From NCBI RefSeq assembly GCF_000237925.1, contig NC_031496.1, positions 16,312,571-16,376,570 on the forward strand: a stretch of DNA of 64,000 nt, read 5' to 3'. Positions within the stretch are counted from its first letter, which is position 1; every line of letters begins with the position of its first letter. Made by a program: the position numbers and the translations under genes. Of the stretch, positions 24,786 to 36,669 are shown in pieces. Under the pieces are notes generated by a model, which was not told the origin of the DNA, did not search any database, and saw only the letters and a program-made list of their open reading frames with translations. The DNA is from Schistosoma mansoni. Its lineage: Eukaryota; Platyhelminthes; Trematoda; Strigeidida; Schistosomatidae.

Positions 24786-25443
24786 CACATGATTTCAATG
24801 ATAATCATTTTAAACAACAGAATGGATAGAGCTTTTTTGTATGAGGATTAGAGATGTCATTCAGCTATCCAAGACGAATTATGAAAAAAAAAACGATTTT
24901 AACCTGTTCATAATAATTGGTACGAAATATGAAATATTCAACATGAAGTATGAAACAGTATCTCAAATGGTGCGGTAAAAAGAGAACAAAAAAACATTAA
25001 TTCTAATTTTTTACAGATTCTGAGTACTAAACCTTGGGGCGTATTTCTAAAGTTATAAGTCATATCCTACTGCTCAGATTGACATAAACAAAGCACTGAC
25101 CAAAAGTGAGATCCAATAATTAAAAGTTGAGGGTTTAAATCCTGTTGACATGCCATTTGACAATTATATCTTACTACGGTACTGATGTTCTATCCTACCC
25201 AACAGAACATAAAATACATCAATTTAAATGGAATAATTATCAGAAGAACAACAATATCTTCTTACATCTTGAAATATGGAAAATTTGAAATCATTAAATA
25301 CTCAAAACTTGGTGAACATATAGCATATCTCCTACAATCAATTTCGATTATTAATTTTTGTTAAACTCTTTATTAACTTATTTAACAGATAATGTTGTTA
25401 GAATAGTAACAATTCGTCTACTTCTTTGCACTATTATGATCAC

Positions 25444-25831
25444 TGTCATGTCTGTATAAACCTGTATGCTTGATCATATGACAACCTACGCAGATATCTC
25501 TCTCTAGCTTAAATGTTGATAGCTTAAATATCGCTCGATGAATCAATCTCTTCACCATGTATATATGTGCTCGAATACTATAATCGGTCTTTGCCCTACC
25601 TAGCTACGTCTTATTTGATTTGACTATAAATTCGCCTCTGTATTTCCTCACACACATATATACTCGCCTCTCTGCTTCAAAGTCTCTCGATGTCCTTGTA
25701 GCTTTGTGACATGTTCTATCTGCTAACAGACTGTAGTCGCCGTTTCTTACTGCCTTCTGATTTCAAACACCGTTAGGATTTATATAGTAAGGGTTGTCAA
25801 GGTGATTAATTAACGAAGCTAAGCCACTACA
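25444..25831 (-). mobile_element. LTR-like stretch, possible solo LTR fossil
   Basis: Less AT-rich than its surroundings and bounded on the minus strand by TGTAGTGG and a CA end, with a TATATAAA box-like site near 25780. No matching second copy or target-site duplication was seen in the window, so element type, family and age are unassigned. Confidence 0.3.
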
Positions 25832-25931
25832 TTCTACCCTAAATTTGAATGTAGATAACTAAAAAAGCGTCCTTCTAAATAGTAATCATAACAATTAAAA
25901 TCAAAATTTTCATCAATATGTATATACTCAC

Positions 25932-26036
25932 TTTTATAAGAAAGAATGTTATTCCATAGGTTGGTAAAGATCTACACAGTTGAACATAGCGTAATTTGGC
26001 TTCTCTTTCATCATAGTTGCCCAACTTTTGATATTG
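25932..26036 (-). CDS. tln: Talin coding exon 8 (end of F2)
   Basis: 105 nt, 35 codons: QYQKLGNYDEREAKLRYVQL, then CRSLPTYGITFFLIK. Human: MSEIEAKVRYVKLARSLKTYGVSFFLVK. Phase 0 on both sides; acceptor TTATTCAG, donor AAA|GTGAGT. Confidence 0.95.
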
Positions 26037-29000
26037 CTGAATAACGTTGAGATTCATTTTTTTAAGAAAAATATAACATTTTAGAAAATGCGAAAGTTAA
26101 GACCAAAATTAGACAAAGGGTTTACTTTTTAATAAAAGAGCGTATTGATGAAAACATAACAGAGTAAACTATAATAGAAAACTTTTAATATTTCGATGGT
26201 GTTCCTTCAAAGAAGATACTCGTATACCGAAAAAAAAGTTAAACAATCTCTTGTAAATGTACAGCAATTTGTACTTTTCTTTTAAGGAGCAGTTACGTGA
26301 GTAAGAGAAATAGAAAATGTCAGACTTTAAGACGTTTAACGATTTATGAAGATATACTCTTGTCATTTAAAATATTACAAATCAGTGTGAAAAAGAAGTG
26401 GATGGTATGGATGGCAGATCATTTACAATCACACCATAAGATGCGAAAAATCGACTGACCGAACTGAGATATGTAATGGTTGATTTGGCATAAGTTCAAC
26501 TATAATATACATCATGAATGGATAGATAAAATACATATGATTTTCAGATCCCTGTGATGACTACTTAATAAAATGAAGGAGCAACCACGTTTAGTAAACA
26601 TTATATTGTTCGTTTGTGACCAAGACAAATAAATGAGTAGCACTATATGTCACCTCTATCTACACAGATAAAATGCAAACCAATTCAGTGACCAACAAAG
26701 AATTATAATTACCATGTTTTATGGTAGTATTATTGAATGGGTTTTTCAACTATTGGCTTAATTTCTAAATGTTGCTCGTCTTAGTTGGATTGAGCATTAA
26801 AAACTAGGGAACACGATGTTTCTTAGTACGAAACTCTCCAACAGTAGGTACCCATGAGCCCCATAACTGGTCGCGGTGACCAAACAATTATTAGATTAAT
26901 GGATTGGCGTCAAATGGTAGATATTTTCAATTTGATCGATTTACGATATTGTCCAACGATCAGGTAATGCTATTGCTGACTAATAATTTCACCACAGAAA
27001 TACCTCCACTCCATCGAAAACAACTTCTTATTAGGATTTAAGGAACTCATTTCAAGGTATCCCAAGTGATCTTAATCAATGACGAACACTCATAATACTT
27101 TATTATAATTTATTATTACAACGAAACACTATACGAACAGGCTAAGAATAAGGAAAGTAAATTCAAGATGAATTATTTAACATATCCGCATAAATGAGCA
27201 TTCGGATACATCTTTTCACTTTTCCATTAAAGTAAACATTTTTGTTATTATAATGGCCAACTAACAGGAAACCTCGATCAAGAGTTTCCCACTGAATGCC
27301 TCCAACTATCTAACACCTTGATATGGTGCACGAGATATCGAACACTTAGACTAGTGTCTGTATTGTAAATTTGTCGACAGATTTTGAATAGTGGTAAAGG
27401 ACTTGAAAAACATGACATTCACCATCACTAAGTGATCAATCTACTATAAAACTGGTTTATTGTTTACATTAATTTTATTAAAGTTACTAATCCACCACGA
27501 CTGTCTAGAAGTGAATATCTGTGCGATACGATAGTTTCTTATATAAAATTCTCCTAAAGATAGTGGTTTTTTTAAACAAAATCCCTGGTTAGGCTGTGTA
27601 TTATACAGTTTATACAGGGACCTAAATCAACATTTTCCAGTTCAACTCAATTACCGATAACAAGAAATCTTCACATTTATAATAAGTATATATCTTGTAC
27701 TTCAACCAAACAATAATCTCACATAAAATATCTATCCATAGGTATTTGAAGCACACGAATAGTGAGCATCGAAAATGAATACAATTCAATACGTTGATAT
27801 AGAACACAATGAGTGTGCAAAATATCTGATTTTTGTTTAATGTCTATTTAGTAAATTTATTCATGGTATAGTAATGCTTTCTATAGTAATACTATAGATG
27901 ATTAAGATAATTTAGAGGATAAACAGTTAGAATCTCCAATTACTGGATTGTATGTTTCAATCTCATTTCATTTCTTTTGCTATAGGTAGTCAAAGTAAAT
28001 GAACTACCACTTGGTTATTGAAAGAAAAATAATTTAATGAATAAGTGAGAGAAAGGGTAATAGAATAAATGTACAAAAACGGCCTACACAAATATGAATC
28101 AATTTAATTCAATGTACAGGTTTTTTGGTACTACATCCTATCATATATGTTCATCAAAACGCTATCATAACAAAACAATAACAATTATAAGCTTGAATTA
28201 TGGAAAAAGATATGCACTTTGACCATGATTAATGCTATTCATCGCTATTATTACAATAATTAATTATCATTGCCTTAAAAGAAACCAATAGTTCCACAAT
28301 CAGGATAAATGTAAAACTTTACAATGGAAAATAAACGATTATCTAGCTTATTATGCGTGGAACATTGCAATCTGACTAATCGCATCGGTAACTGTTTAGA
28401 TTTTTTTAATCAACTTACACACATATACACATCACAAAAAAATGAATAAATATTGGTGGGCTGAATTATTTAAAGAAAGGTAGAATAAATAAATAGAAAA
28501 GATAAACAGGTAACTTTGGTATGATAGGCTGAGACCAGCTAATAACTGTTTCATGCCCTGTCTTCAACTATTTAACAGTGTGCAAGAATTAGATAGCACA
28601 AGAGCTTTGATTCTGAATCATTAAAGCCCGAGTTAATTAACTTCTATCAACTTGTTTAATCCATTGATGATTATACGTAATTCAGAAAACAAATCTCATT
28701 GTGGTCACTCAGCATTAACTGAAAGGTAAAGTTTGTTTCATAGAAGCCCTTATCGTTAGTATTTATTCTTTTTGTAGCAAACAAATTGTTAATTATTCTT
28801 GAAGTCATACTGATGTGGCATCAGTTAATCAAGTAAATGATCATATGTCGAAATCACATTTGCAGTGACAAACTTCCTGGTTGCAATCGAGATAATCGAG
28901 ACCAGTGGTTGAAAACTTTAGGAGATAGCCGAGAATCGGTTGAAGTGAAACATATGGATTCATTTTTTATTTTTTCCTAAATCTTGAGTTTCAATATTAC

Positions 29001-29386
29001 TTCATTTCCATTTTACCCATTATTTCATTCCATTTTTTTGCGATAAATTCTTTATATTTAGTCTTGTTACTGTTAATACTATCACATTACTGATTCCTTT
29101 GTTAATTTTATGACGCTGTGCTCAACTGGTGTAGTAAGTCGACGTAACACAAATTCGCTCCAGATTCCACGTTGTTTACAACTGATAGGCCAAATTGGCA
29201 TTGCATCACAGCATGGATTAGAGATGGAAACATATCAGTCTAGTTTTTCAAGGCACATTGTAAAAAAATATTGATAACCCTATGATTTTACATAGTTTAT
29301 CAAAGCTTGAAATAAACCGATGAATCTATTCATACCGACACTTGATAAAACTACGTTGTGGTTGACCATTACCACTCATAACTTAC
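26037..29386. other. Talin intron 7
   Basis: 3.35 kb, AT-rich. Only a LINE 3' end at about 28896-29190 is recognisable; nothing in 26037-28895. Confidence 0.55.
28896..29190 (+). mobile_element. LINE 3' end, second non-LTR family
   Basis: CCAGTGGTTGAAAACTTTAG (QWLKTL) matches the same C-terminal signature, followed by a T-rich 3' UTR. Decayed, antisense to talin. Confidence 0.5.
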
Positions 29387-29450
29387 TTCCAATATTCTTT
29401 TCTCAATTCCCTTGGATTTAATATATTCTTTGGGCAACCGATCTTTTAGG
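29387..29450 (-). CDS. tln: Talin coding exon 7 (F2, short exon)
   Basis: A 64-nt exon found by searching for the missing F2 segment. It reads LKDRLPKEYIKSKGIEKRIL, against human LKDFLPKEYVKQKGERKIFQ. Acceptor TTTTTCAG, donor GAA|GTAAGT. Phases fit both neighbours exactly (2 in, 0 out). It lies just 3' (talin sense) of the sequence gap. Confidence 0.92.
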
Positions 29451-29540
29451 CTGAAAAATAATGATATAAATACATATTTCAGAAAACTAACCAATACAGT
29501 TGATTAATATCAGAAGGGGTTTTTGTGGATATTATAGTAA

Positions 29541-29661
29541 TTTTAACAGCTGAAATCATGAGTCAATTGAAGCTAGACCACCATGGAAAACCTGAAAGCG
29601 CTGGACGGCCGTTTCGTCTTACTGTGGGACTCCTCAGCAGTGCGCATCCACGATCCCGCCG
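29541..29661 (-). mobile_element. Family B SINE cut by the gap, hammerhead core present
   Basis: Minus strand: CTGAGGA, GTCC/AGAC stem, GAAA, CGGCCGTC, then the tail to TTGACTCATGATTTCAG. The promoter half is lost at the N run. A tail arm in opposite orientation occurs at 30597-30625. Confidence 0.75.
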
Positions 29662-29861
29662 NNNNNNNNNNNNNNNNNNNNNNNNNNNNNNNNNNNNNNN
29701 NNNNNNNNNNNNNNNNNNNNNNNNNNNNNNNNNNNNNNNNNNNNNNNNNNNNNNNNNNNNNNNNNNNNNNNNNNNNNNNNNNNNNNNNNNNNNNNNNNNN
29801 NNNNNNNNNNNNNNNNNNNNNNNNNNNNNNNNNNNNNNNNNNNNNNNNNNNNNNNNNNNNN
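29662..29861. other. Assembly gap (200 N)
   Basis: Exactly 200 undefined bases, a typical placeholder length. Open frames crossing it are artefacts. The left flank is a SINE; the right flank is an inverted copy of sequence from 16.35-17.08 kb. Confidence 0.99.
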
Positions 29862-30596
29862 CTGGAAACCATAAAGTAAAGAAGATTTTTGTCATTATAA
29901 GACCATGCATCTCAGAAGTGGTAGTGACCCACAACCTCATTTATTTACGTGGCGTCGAACCTTTGATCTATGATTTTCGCAGCGAATGAGATACTTTTGG
30001 TAGACCAGTGACCTAAAATTTAACGGGCTATGATTTTAATTCCGGTCACCTGACAATATGGAGTGATTCATTGAATAACTTTATTTCCAATTTGATTATC
30101 TCGACTGGTCACGTTTTCTAAGTTTTATGATTTTAGATGCTATGTTCATCTAAAGTGAAGCGAAGCTAATGATCGAAATAGTGACCTTTAAATCTATTCA
30201 CATCTTAATTTTCCAGTCCATATACAAATTGATAACCAGATGTAGAAAAAATCCTATATATCTATGTGTATATAAGATTCATTATATCACTGTTATTGCT
30301 CTATGTGCGCTCTATGTCTTTAAAACCTTTGAATTAACATGTACAATTGTCCTAATAACTACTGCAACTTGAAATCTGTAGAGAATCAAACCTTCTTGAG
30401 GGTTACTGAGGAGGTATTCTGACTGACTACTATTACCAAGTAACATTTATATCCTCATAATTCCCTAATAAAACTCCACTGTGATTTAATACTTGATCTA
30501 TTATCCAAATAAATCTGTTAACTTATGTGGACGTTTTTTTCTTGAAGGATTTTGGTCAGTATAGTCCGGATGGAAATTATATTATGCAAACAACTG
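29862..30596 (-). repeat. Inverted 735-bp copy of talin exon 10 start and its upstream intron
   Basis: Reverse complement of 16350-17084. Both copies are 735 bp, and I found no difference in the stretches I compared, including an identical 67-codon open frame in each. The copy breaks inside exon 10 after ...ATGCAAACAACTG, where the SINE-type sequence GGTGGTCTAGC begins. At the other end it abuts the N run. The exon piece (30548-30596) is on the wrong strand for talin and lacks a splice donor, so it is not an exon. Confidence 0.93.
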
Positions 30597-30625
30597 GTGG
30601 TCTAGCTTCAATTGACTCATGGTCT
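30597..30625 (+). repeat. Family B SINE tail arm beside the inverted copy
   Basis: GGTCTAGCTTCAATTGACTC is the reverse complement of the arm at 29562-29580, so the gap and the duplicated block sit between two inverted SINE arms. Confidence 0.75.
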
Positions 30626-30764
30626 GAACTATTAGAATTACAGTTGAATAAAATTAAAACTGAATCACAGATCAAAACGAAATGCCAGCAAAACAAAGGG
30701 AAACTATGTGTAAAGAAAGTCAATTGCCATGGCCATGCTATTAATTACAAAAAATGATCATTCT

Positions 30765-30990
30765 CAATGGCCCAGGTGTAGTGCCTTTTTATTCTCCCTT
30801 AGAACCTGAGTCCCGAGATCCCCATATACTTTTTTTCTACACCTAATCTTTTTTATAACTACTGGTACTGTTACTACTTCTACTAGTCTGGGATTTTGCA
30901 TGATAATTTTATCTTGAAGAACTAACGTGATATGGCAAACTGAACCAATCCACATATGTGTCAGATTCTACTTCGCATATGATTGACTAA
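30765..30990 (+). mobile_element. LINE 3' UTR, second non-LTR family
   Basis: Shares with 19920-20315 the pattern of repeated CTACTTCTACTA, TTGCATGATAATTTTATCTT, GAACCAATCCACATATGTGT and a TTGACTAACC-like end. 3' UTR only. Confidence 0.5.
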
Positions 30991-32216
30991 CCAAAAAGCT
31001 TACTTTAACACTTTCTCCTCTGATCTATTAAGTAATGCGTCACATTAACTTCAATCTATAAAGCTGGATGGAATATTCAGATTTGAAATCATAAGATGGG
31101 TTCAATTAAATGAGTTATTAGTTATTTTCTTCAGTAAATTTACGAGTATTGATTAAAATAATTCATAGTACAGCAAGTTTACACAGAGAGCAAAGTAACT
31201 GAACAAAATGTATAAATTTGAGTCAGATCATATAAACAATCCTTATTCGACCGACAATTAAATATTAACTTGGAATCACATAAAAAGTCATAAATACTCA
31301 AATAAAATATATTTTCAAGATCTATGGTCTAAAATGAGGTGAAAATTGATTGAGAAGCTCTACTGCGGTTTAATATAGACACGAAAAAGCGCAGACTACT
31401 AAGCATAACTTTAACAGCATTTTGATAAGAATATGAGTTTACTGTTGATCAACAGATAACACTGAATTGTAAATATGTATGTGTAGAGTAGTTACCAAGT
31501 ATTAACTAGACATAAGTTATCTACACACATATATACACTGAACCGTCATTTTTTATTTACTGATAAAATAAAGTTATCTATCTACTTGGAGATTTTAATT
31601 TTGTATTATCGTTACATTGAATGTGTTAGTCACAGACATTCAGACATAAAAAGAATTGATCAAAGTTCTTTGATCATGTTACCAAGCCGAAATTTTTGTA
31701 AATCCCGGTTTACTACTACTTTGACAAAGCTCTCAGCATTAAATAGTGAAATGTAAGTAAAAACAAGTTTGTTTTGCATCACATGAAGTGGTCCGAAATT
31801 TTAAATATCACTTTATGATGCAATGTCTTCTATCTTTCTATATTCACCAATTATGTTTATCCTTTTCATTCATTAGAAAATACAAGTTTCTAATGATATT
31901 AATAATGATAATAATATCACCGACCCAATGACCAATACTAAATGCCAACTAGCAAATTTGAACTTAGTTTGGACGTTTATACACGGATTACGACTTACAG
32001 ATCTCTAATATTTCATATTAATGTATAAATGTACGATAAAATGCACATATATGTAAAATGAAATGAAAAAAAAACATTAATAATTTGACAAATACTTGAC
32101 ACAAATATAAACAATTTAACGGTTAATTAATTCTCATATCTAAATATTGTTTTAATCAAATTTACCTAGAGAAGTAAACTTAAAGTAACAATAATAATAA
32201 ATGATAATTATCTTAC

Positions 32217-32344
32217 TCTATAGGATTTCGTTTAATTTTCTCTGGTACCATTGGGCCGTATTCAGCTTGACATTGTAAAGCAGCTAAATTGATAGCTTGA
32301 TCTTGTGATATTGGATGTGTACCATTCAATATGGCTTCCTTAAG
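32217..32344 (-). CDS. tln: Talin coding exon 6 (F2)
   Basis: 128 nt, residues 220-262. LKEAILNGTHPISQDQA, then LAALQCQAEYGPMVPEK, matching human DDILNGSHPVSFDKACEFAGFQCQIQFGP. This is the helical, acyl-CoA-binding-like F2 lobe. Ends in phase 2 (GA|GTAAGA), completed by the first base of exon 7. Confidence 0.95.
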
Positions 32345-34356
32345 CTGTAAATTAATTAGGAAAAAATAATACTAACAGTTTTCGGAATAACTTCCATGGC
32401 TAATTCGCTTGTTATGTGTTAAGGACATAAGAAAACGACTAAACAGCTATCTAGTGCACTCCTTAGTGTTTAGCGACTGCCCATCCAACGTCAATTTGTG
32501 ATGCAAACTGTTCATTTATGAATATCTGACATGCAATAAACACAAAATTTATACGTAAAATAGACAGGTGACAAAGTTCAATAGCTTCACACACATGAAC
32601 AGAAAAGTAGATCTGACCGATAGTCTTACCTTACACATTTTAAAAATCGGTATAAACAGAGTAGCAGAGGAATTTTGATCCCTCGAGGCTATTGATTAAG
32701 AACATTCGCTACTATTTGTCAGAATACATACTAAGCAAATCAGGTCACTTGATGTCACGATGTACCGAGGAATAGAATATATTGATTTAGAACTCCAAGG
32801 TTGCATTGTGGACAGTCTTGAAAAATCCTTATAAATTGGTGCCCTACAAATTCATCATCTTCAATGAAGTGATATAAGCGGACTGGTTGAAGCTTTTTTA
32901 GCAGTCAAATAACATAAAGCTAAGTTCAAAACCAGTTGCCGGCACACCGAAAAGCAGAGCTGAGCATTGTATGTGTTTTCATGACATCAAGAAAATGGTG
33001 TGTCAGGTTTTCTTTGGCTTCACGAAACACAAAGCTTATAAGCACTTGGCCTCTGTAGGCTCTTTACAATTCCTTGAAGCATCCCAGTCTACTCTGAAAA
33101 ACCGCAAATTTAATAACAAATGTAGATCCTTATGAAAGGGAATTTCACAAAGTTTGAGTAAGGACACAAAAAACTTGTGATCGGAGCAAACTAATAGATA
33201 AGAAACAGCAGCTGCATGTGGTCACTACCGGAAACTCATTCAGTTTATCCGAATCATTGGCAGAAAGAAGCCAGATATCAATGAAACAATCTGTGGGGTT
33301 ATTCAGCAGCATCCAAAAGGGTCTTGGAAGATGAGTAAAGTTTTCTAAGGAGTTTGAAGGGTCTTTTGTCTATACAACGTTGATAGGACTGTTCTGACTT
33401 GCTTGACCGATGATTACCGAACCATCTAACAAAGAGGCGAACAAGAGACTTCAATTTTTGAGAATTTGCAAGTCATCAGGCCAGAACTACTTGCGCTTGA
33501 CTCTCTTTAAGGATGGTAATGAACATATGGTCAGAGGACTAACTGGGTTATTTGGAAAGCTCTAGTAGACAGTGTTTCGGTGCCTTCATACTTATTGAAG
33601 GCAAACAATAACTGTATCTTAATACTAGGGTAGCCTTCGAATAGTTGGACAGGACTTTACTTAGAGATTGTCTGTTGAATGGTGTACCTAAGAAGTTGAG
33701 TAACATCTTTAAGGCTTTGCAAAACAGAACTCAGACAGAGTGATAGTACACAACGACCTTCTCCAAATTTTTAAATTACAGTAGCGACGTTAGGTAGTGT
33801 TGCCCATCCTCACCATTCCTCTCCGATTTTTACATCAAGAATGAGGATGATATTGTTTTACTGCGAGATGACACACAAATTATCAACACTGCACTTAATC
33901 AGCCGGTAAGTTAGTGTCCATGAGTATGGTGTGTATTTTGCACCTTTTAAATGTGAAGTACCTCTGCAACACTGGGAAGAGCCGGTGCCTGCACTCAATC
34001 TTTGCAGTAATCAGTCGGAAATAGTTGCGTGTTTGTAGTGGCGCGAGATATGGAATAAATCTATGCAAAACGAAAGCCAGAGAGGATTATGCCAAACTAC
34101 AACATCTTTGTCATCATCATTGTGCTAAACTAATCGTAATGTCGGGTTTACAGCGCGAAGGTGAGAGCAGTTCTACTCTATGATTATTGGCCTGAACTCC
34201 CAGGGAAGATGTCTTGATGAGCATTATGTGGAAGAGTTAGTCACATTTACAATATTCTGTACAGACAAATATTCGAAAATTTTTTATACATTAAAAAGCA
34301 ATCAAAAATTCTGACGAAGTTCAAATAGTCAATGCAAAGGTTTATCGCAAACTCAC
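32345..34356. other. Talin intron 5
   Basis: Mostly a decayed LINE (about 32860-34260, plus strand). 32345-32859 has no recognisable feature. Confidence 0.6.
32860..34260 (+). mobile_element. Decayed LINE (endonuclease-RT, second non-LTR family)
   Basis: Successive fragments follow the family order with many stops and frame changes: AGTPKSRAEHC; ATxRHRKLIQFIRIIG (33210-33260); KSSGQNYLRLTLFKDGNEHM (33470-33530); DRTLLRDCLLNGVPKKLSN (33650-33710); an ADDIVLL-like motif C at about 33850; LQHWEEPVPAL (33970); and KVRAVLLYDYWP (34160). Antisense to talin within intron 5. Confidence 0.7.
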
Positions 34357-34499
34357 TTGAACATAAAGAAGGTTTAGTTGAACAGGATCTCGTGTATCTA
34401 TATTCTGGTCAGAGTAGAAATACTTCCTTCGGAGAAGCAGAATTTCCGATTCATCAACCCCATGTTGACGAAGTGTTTTGCCAGGTGCTAACCAATTAA
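34357..34499 (-). CDS. tln: Talin coding exon 5 (end of F1, start of F2)
   Basis: 143 nt, residues 172-219. FNWLAPGKTLRQHGVDE, then LLLRRKYFYSDQNID and DPVQLNLLYVQ, nearly identical to the human F1-F2 junction (LRRKFFYSDQNVDSRDPVQLNLLYVQ). Acceptor TTTTTAG, donor CAA|GTGAGT, phase 0. Confidence 0.95.
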
Positions 34500-35340
34500 C
34501 TAAAAATATAAAAATATTATAGGTTCACGAGAATCGTTTCAAATGAACGTTTATGTCACTCAGTTATATGCAAAGTAGAACCTAGCCCATATATGCAGCC
34601 TTTTGAGCTGCTACACCACTTTAGCACAGATAGATGCCAGAGGGACGTAAGTAGCTAACAGTAGCAGTGGTAGTAGAAGAGATTAGGCGAAGGCATGGTT
34701 CGAGAAAATATAGAATTGAGAAATAAATATATAAAGCATCCCCTACATAAAATCTAGGTAATCTGAAGACAAAACTGACATGCAAATGTTTTGATCAACA
34801 GCTTGTTACATGATAAAATAAATAACTGAGAACAGCACGAACTAACAACTTCTAGAACCATGCACAGATTATTCAAACAGTTGGTGATGGATTCATACAA
34901 TCTAGATAAAGTGAGAAACACACTGTTTCAAAGTACTAAGTAAAGTTAACTGAGATAAAAAGCCAAAAAAAAACAAATTCCAGCTACAGACATGATAATA
35001 CAAGGCATCTAACTTAATCTAAGATTACACAACTGATATCAGGTCACTTTTAACTTTGTTTTATTATTAAAAACTGAGTACTCCAGTTACTATTTTATCG
35101 CTCACAAAATGTAAACTGCATTTACGCAAACAAGGAAGCGCCAAGTCAAAAAATTAGGTAGAATAAAGATGTCGTCGTATAATTTGCAGGTGAATCAAAA
35201 TAATCATCAGAAATGTTTAAACTGGTAATATGATTGATGATAGAAAAGTGGAACTTTGACTCAAGAAATAAATTTAAGATATAATGATAAAAAAGTTGTT
35301 TAGCGCCATTATAGCTGAGACTGCAAGAAATACAACTTAC
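34500..35340. other. Talin intron 4
   Basis: Holds a minus-strand LINE 3' end at 34550-34730. Otherwise nothing seen. Confidence 0.55.
34550..34730 (-). mobile_element. LINE 3' UTR, second non-LTR family (minus)
   Basis: Reverse complement resembles the 3' UTRs at 30765 and 19920 (CTACTACCACTGCTACTGTT, CATATATGGGCTAGGTTCTA). It is the only LINE piece in talin introns in the sense orientation. Confidence 0.45.
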
Positions 35341-35490
35341 ATTCATCGTCTGTATGCAATTTTTGTTTCATCTTCTCTAATTTCTCCAAGTTTCTGATAC
35401 TGCCTCTACCTTTCCTCAGTGTTAGCGTGCGCATCTTTTCATCTTCATCGGATGGTCTTATTAATGAGTACTCTTCATAGTTAGTGATAC
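35341..35490 (-). CDS. tln: Talin coding exon 4 (F1 with F1 loop)
   Basis: 150 nt, residues 122-171. GITNYEEYSLIRP is followed by a basic stretch (TLRKGRGSIRNLEKLEKMK) and KLHTDDE. This corresponds to the F1 domain and its inserted loop, a lipid-binding helix in vertebrate talin, so the loop is retained. Donor T|GTAAGT, phase 1. Confidence 0.94.
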
Positions 35491-36539
35491 CTAAATGCGA
35501 GAGGAGAATGAAACAGAAAGAAAAAGAGCGATATTCCGCATGAAAATGCTTTCCATTTGGAGTAGTTAGAAAAATAATTTCAGTTAAATTTGGTTAAATG
35601 AACTGAAGGTTTAGAAAGATGTGAGGTTACGTAACATGGAACACTAATCTGACAAGGCCACAGTGAAACAAAAGTTTATGAAGCTCACTAACAAATTACG
35701 AGATTTTATGATAAAGCATGAACCACATTTTTCGCATGGAGGAGATTCCATTTGAAACCTGATGACTGAAAGTCCAGTCTTTAAATTTATGAGCCACAAT
35801 TTCTCCAGAGGAAATAAATGACCGAATTAAATTAACAAAAGTTTAAATAGGACAAAGAAAGCAATGCAAAATATTTTGGTACAATCAAAACCATAATAGG
35901 TCTGAATATATCAACGTCAAGTTATTTTTGTTCAAGTCACAGAACGTCAGAGATACAGTTTTTCTACTCATTGGGATATAACAAAAAAATATTTATTATT
36001 AACTCTACTTAATGCTCAATATATTTGAAACTACAAAGTCCAACATTGGCATTCATTCCTATGGGCCACAGTCCAGTTTATACGAATAAAAAAATGCTAA
36101 TATTTCCGTACTTATGACTGAAAGTAATAATATAAAATCAAACACATAGTTTGACATTTTTGCAGCATACCACACTTTGATATGATATAATTGGAGAAAT
36201 AACTGCACATGAGGGTTGACAAAGGACGGTGTGTGAATTGTTGTATTTAACGATTGGGTCGAAATAAAGGAGCTTTGCACACATTCACAAGGAGCTTCAA
36301 TTTGCAAAACTTCGTAGTGAGTCCTTCATGTGACAATACAAATCATATTTTGATAACTAAACACGATGTCAATGTAGAAGTGGGTAACACATTGATACGA
36401 CTGAAAATTAGTTACAAGTGCTATGCTGAAACGCGAGATTTACATCCATTTTAGGAAGTGAAAACATACATTTTACTGTCAGAAAATGACCCGAAGTACA
36501 GTAACATATAGTAAAGTGTAACTTAAACGAGAGACGCAC
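35491..36539. other. Talin intron 3
   Basis: AT-rich intron of 1.05 kb; nothing recognised. The plus and minus open frames at 36059-36454 show no family features. Confidence 0.55.
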
Positions 36540-36669
36540 CTATTTTTGCACAAATCGTAAACATAAGTTCAGAAACAGTTTTGCTATCGTCCACCTGTAG
36601 TGTTTTTCTTGTCTCATCCATCGTCTGTATAACCAGAAGACGAAGCTTGCAACGATACTGAACCTCAAA
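36540..36669 (-). CDS. tln: Talin coding exon 3 (F0-F1)
   Basis: Residues 79-121. Carries FEVQYRCKLRLLVIQ, then VDDSKTVSELMFTICAKIG, almost the human F1 sequence VDDSKTVTDMLMTICARIG. Acceptor TTTCAG, donor G|GTGCGT, ends in phase 1. Confidence 0.93.

Larger units (their letters stand above)
21061..25931. other. Talin intron 8
   Basis: Holds an RTE LINE remnant (21410-22340), a SINE with an intact hammerhead core (22440-22585), an (AT)n tract (22970-23005), a SINE (24595-24785) and an LTR-like stretch (25444-25831). 23010-24590 shows nothing I can name. Confidence 0.6.
29451..32216. other. Talin intron 6 with assembly gap
   Basis: Contains a SINE cut by a run of Ns, an inverted 735-bp copy from 16350-17084, a SINE arm and a LINE 3' end at 30765-30990. 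31000-32216 shows nothing recognisable. Confidence 0.65.

Noticed and set aside
29525-29989. Open frames of 98-154 codons spanning the gap
   Set aside because: Most of their length is undefined bases; they are artefacts of reading through Ns.
30169-30372. 67-codon frame found identically at 16574-16777 (minus)
   Set aside because: Intron sequence duplicated with the 735-bp block; no family features. Identity reflects the duplication, not conservation.
30527-30757. Plus-strand frame starting like talin exon 10 (DFGQYSPDGNYIMQTT)
   Set aside because: It is the inverted copy of exon 10, on the wrong strand, without a splice donor and running into SINE sequence. Not an alternative exon.
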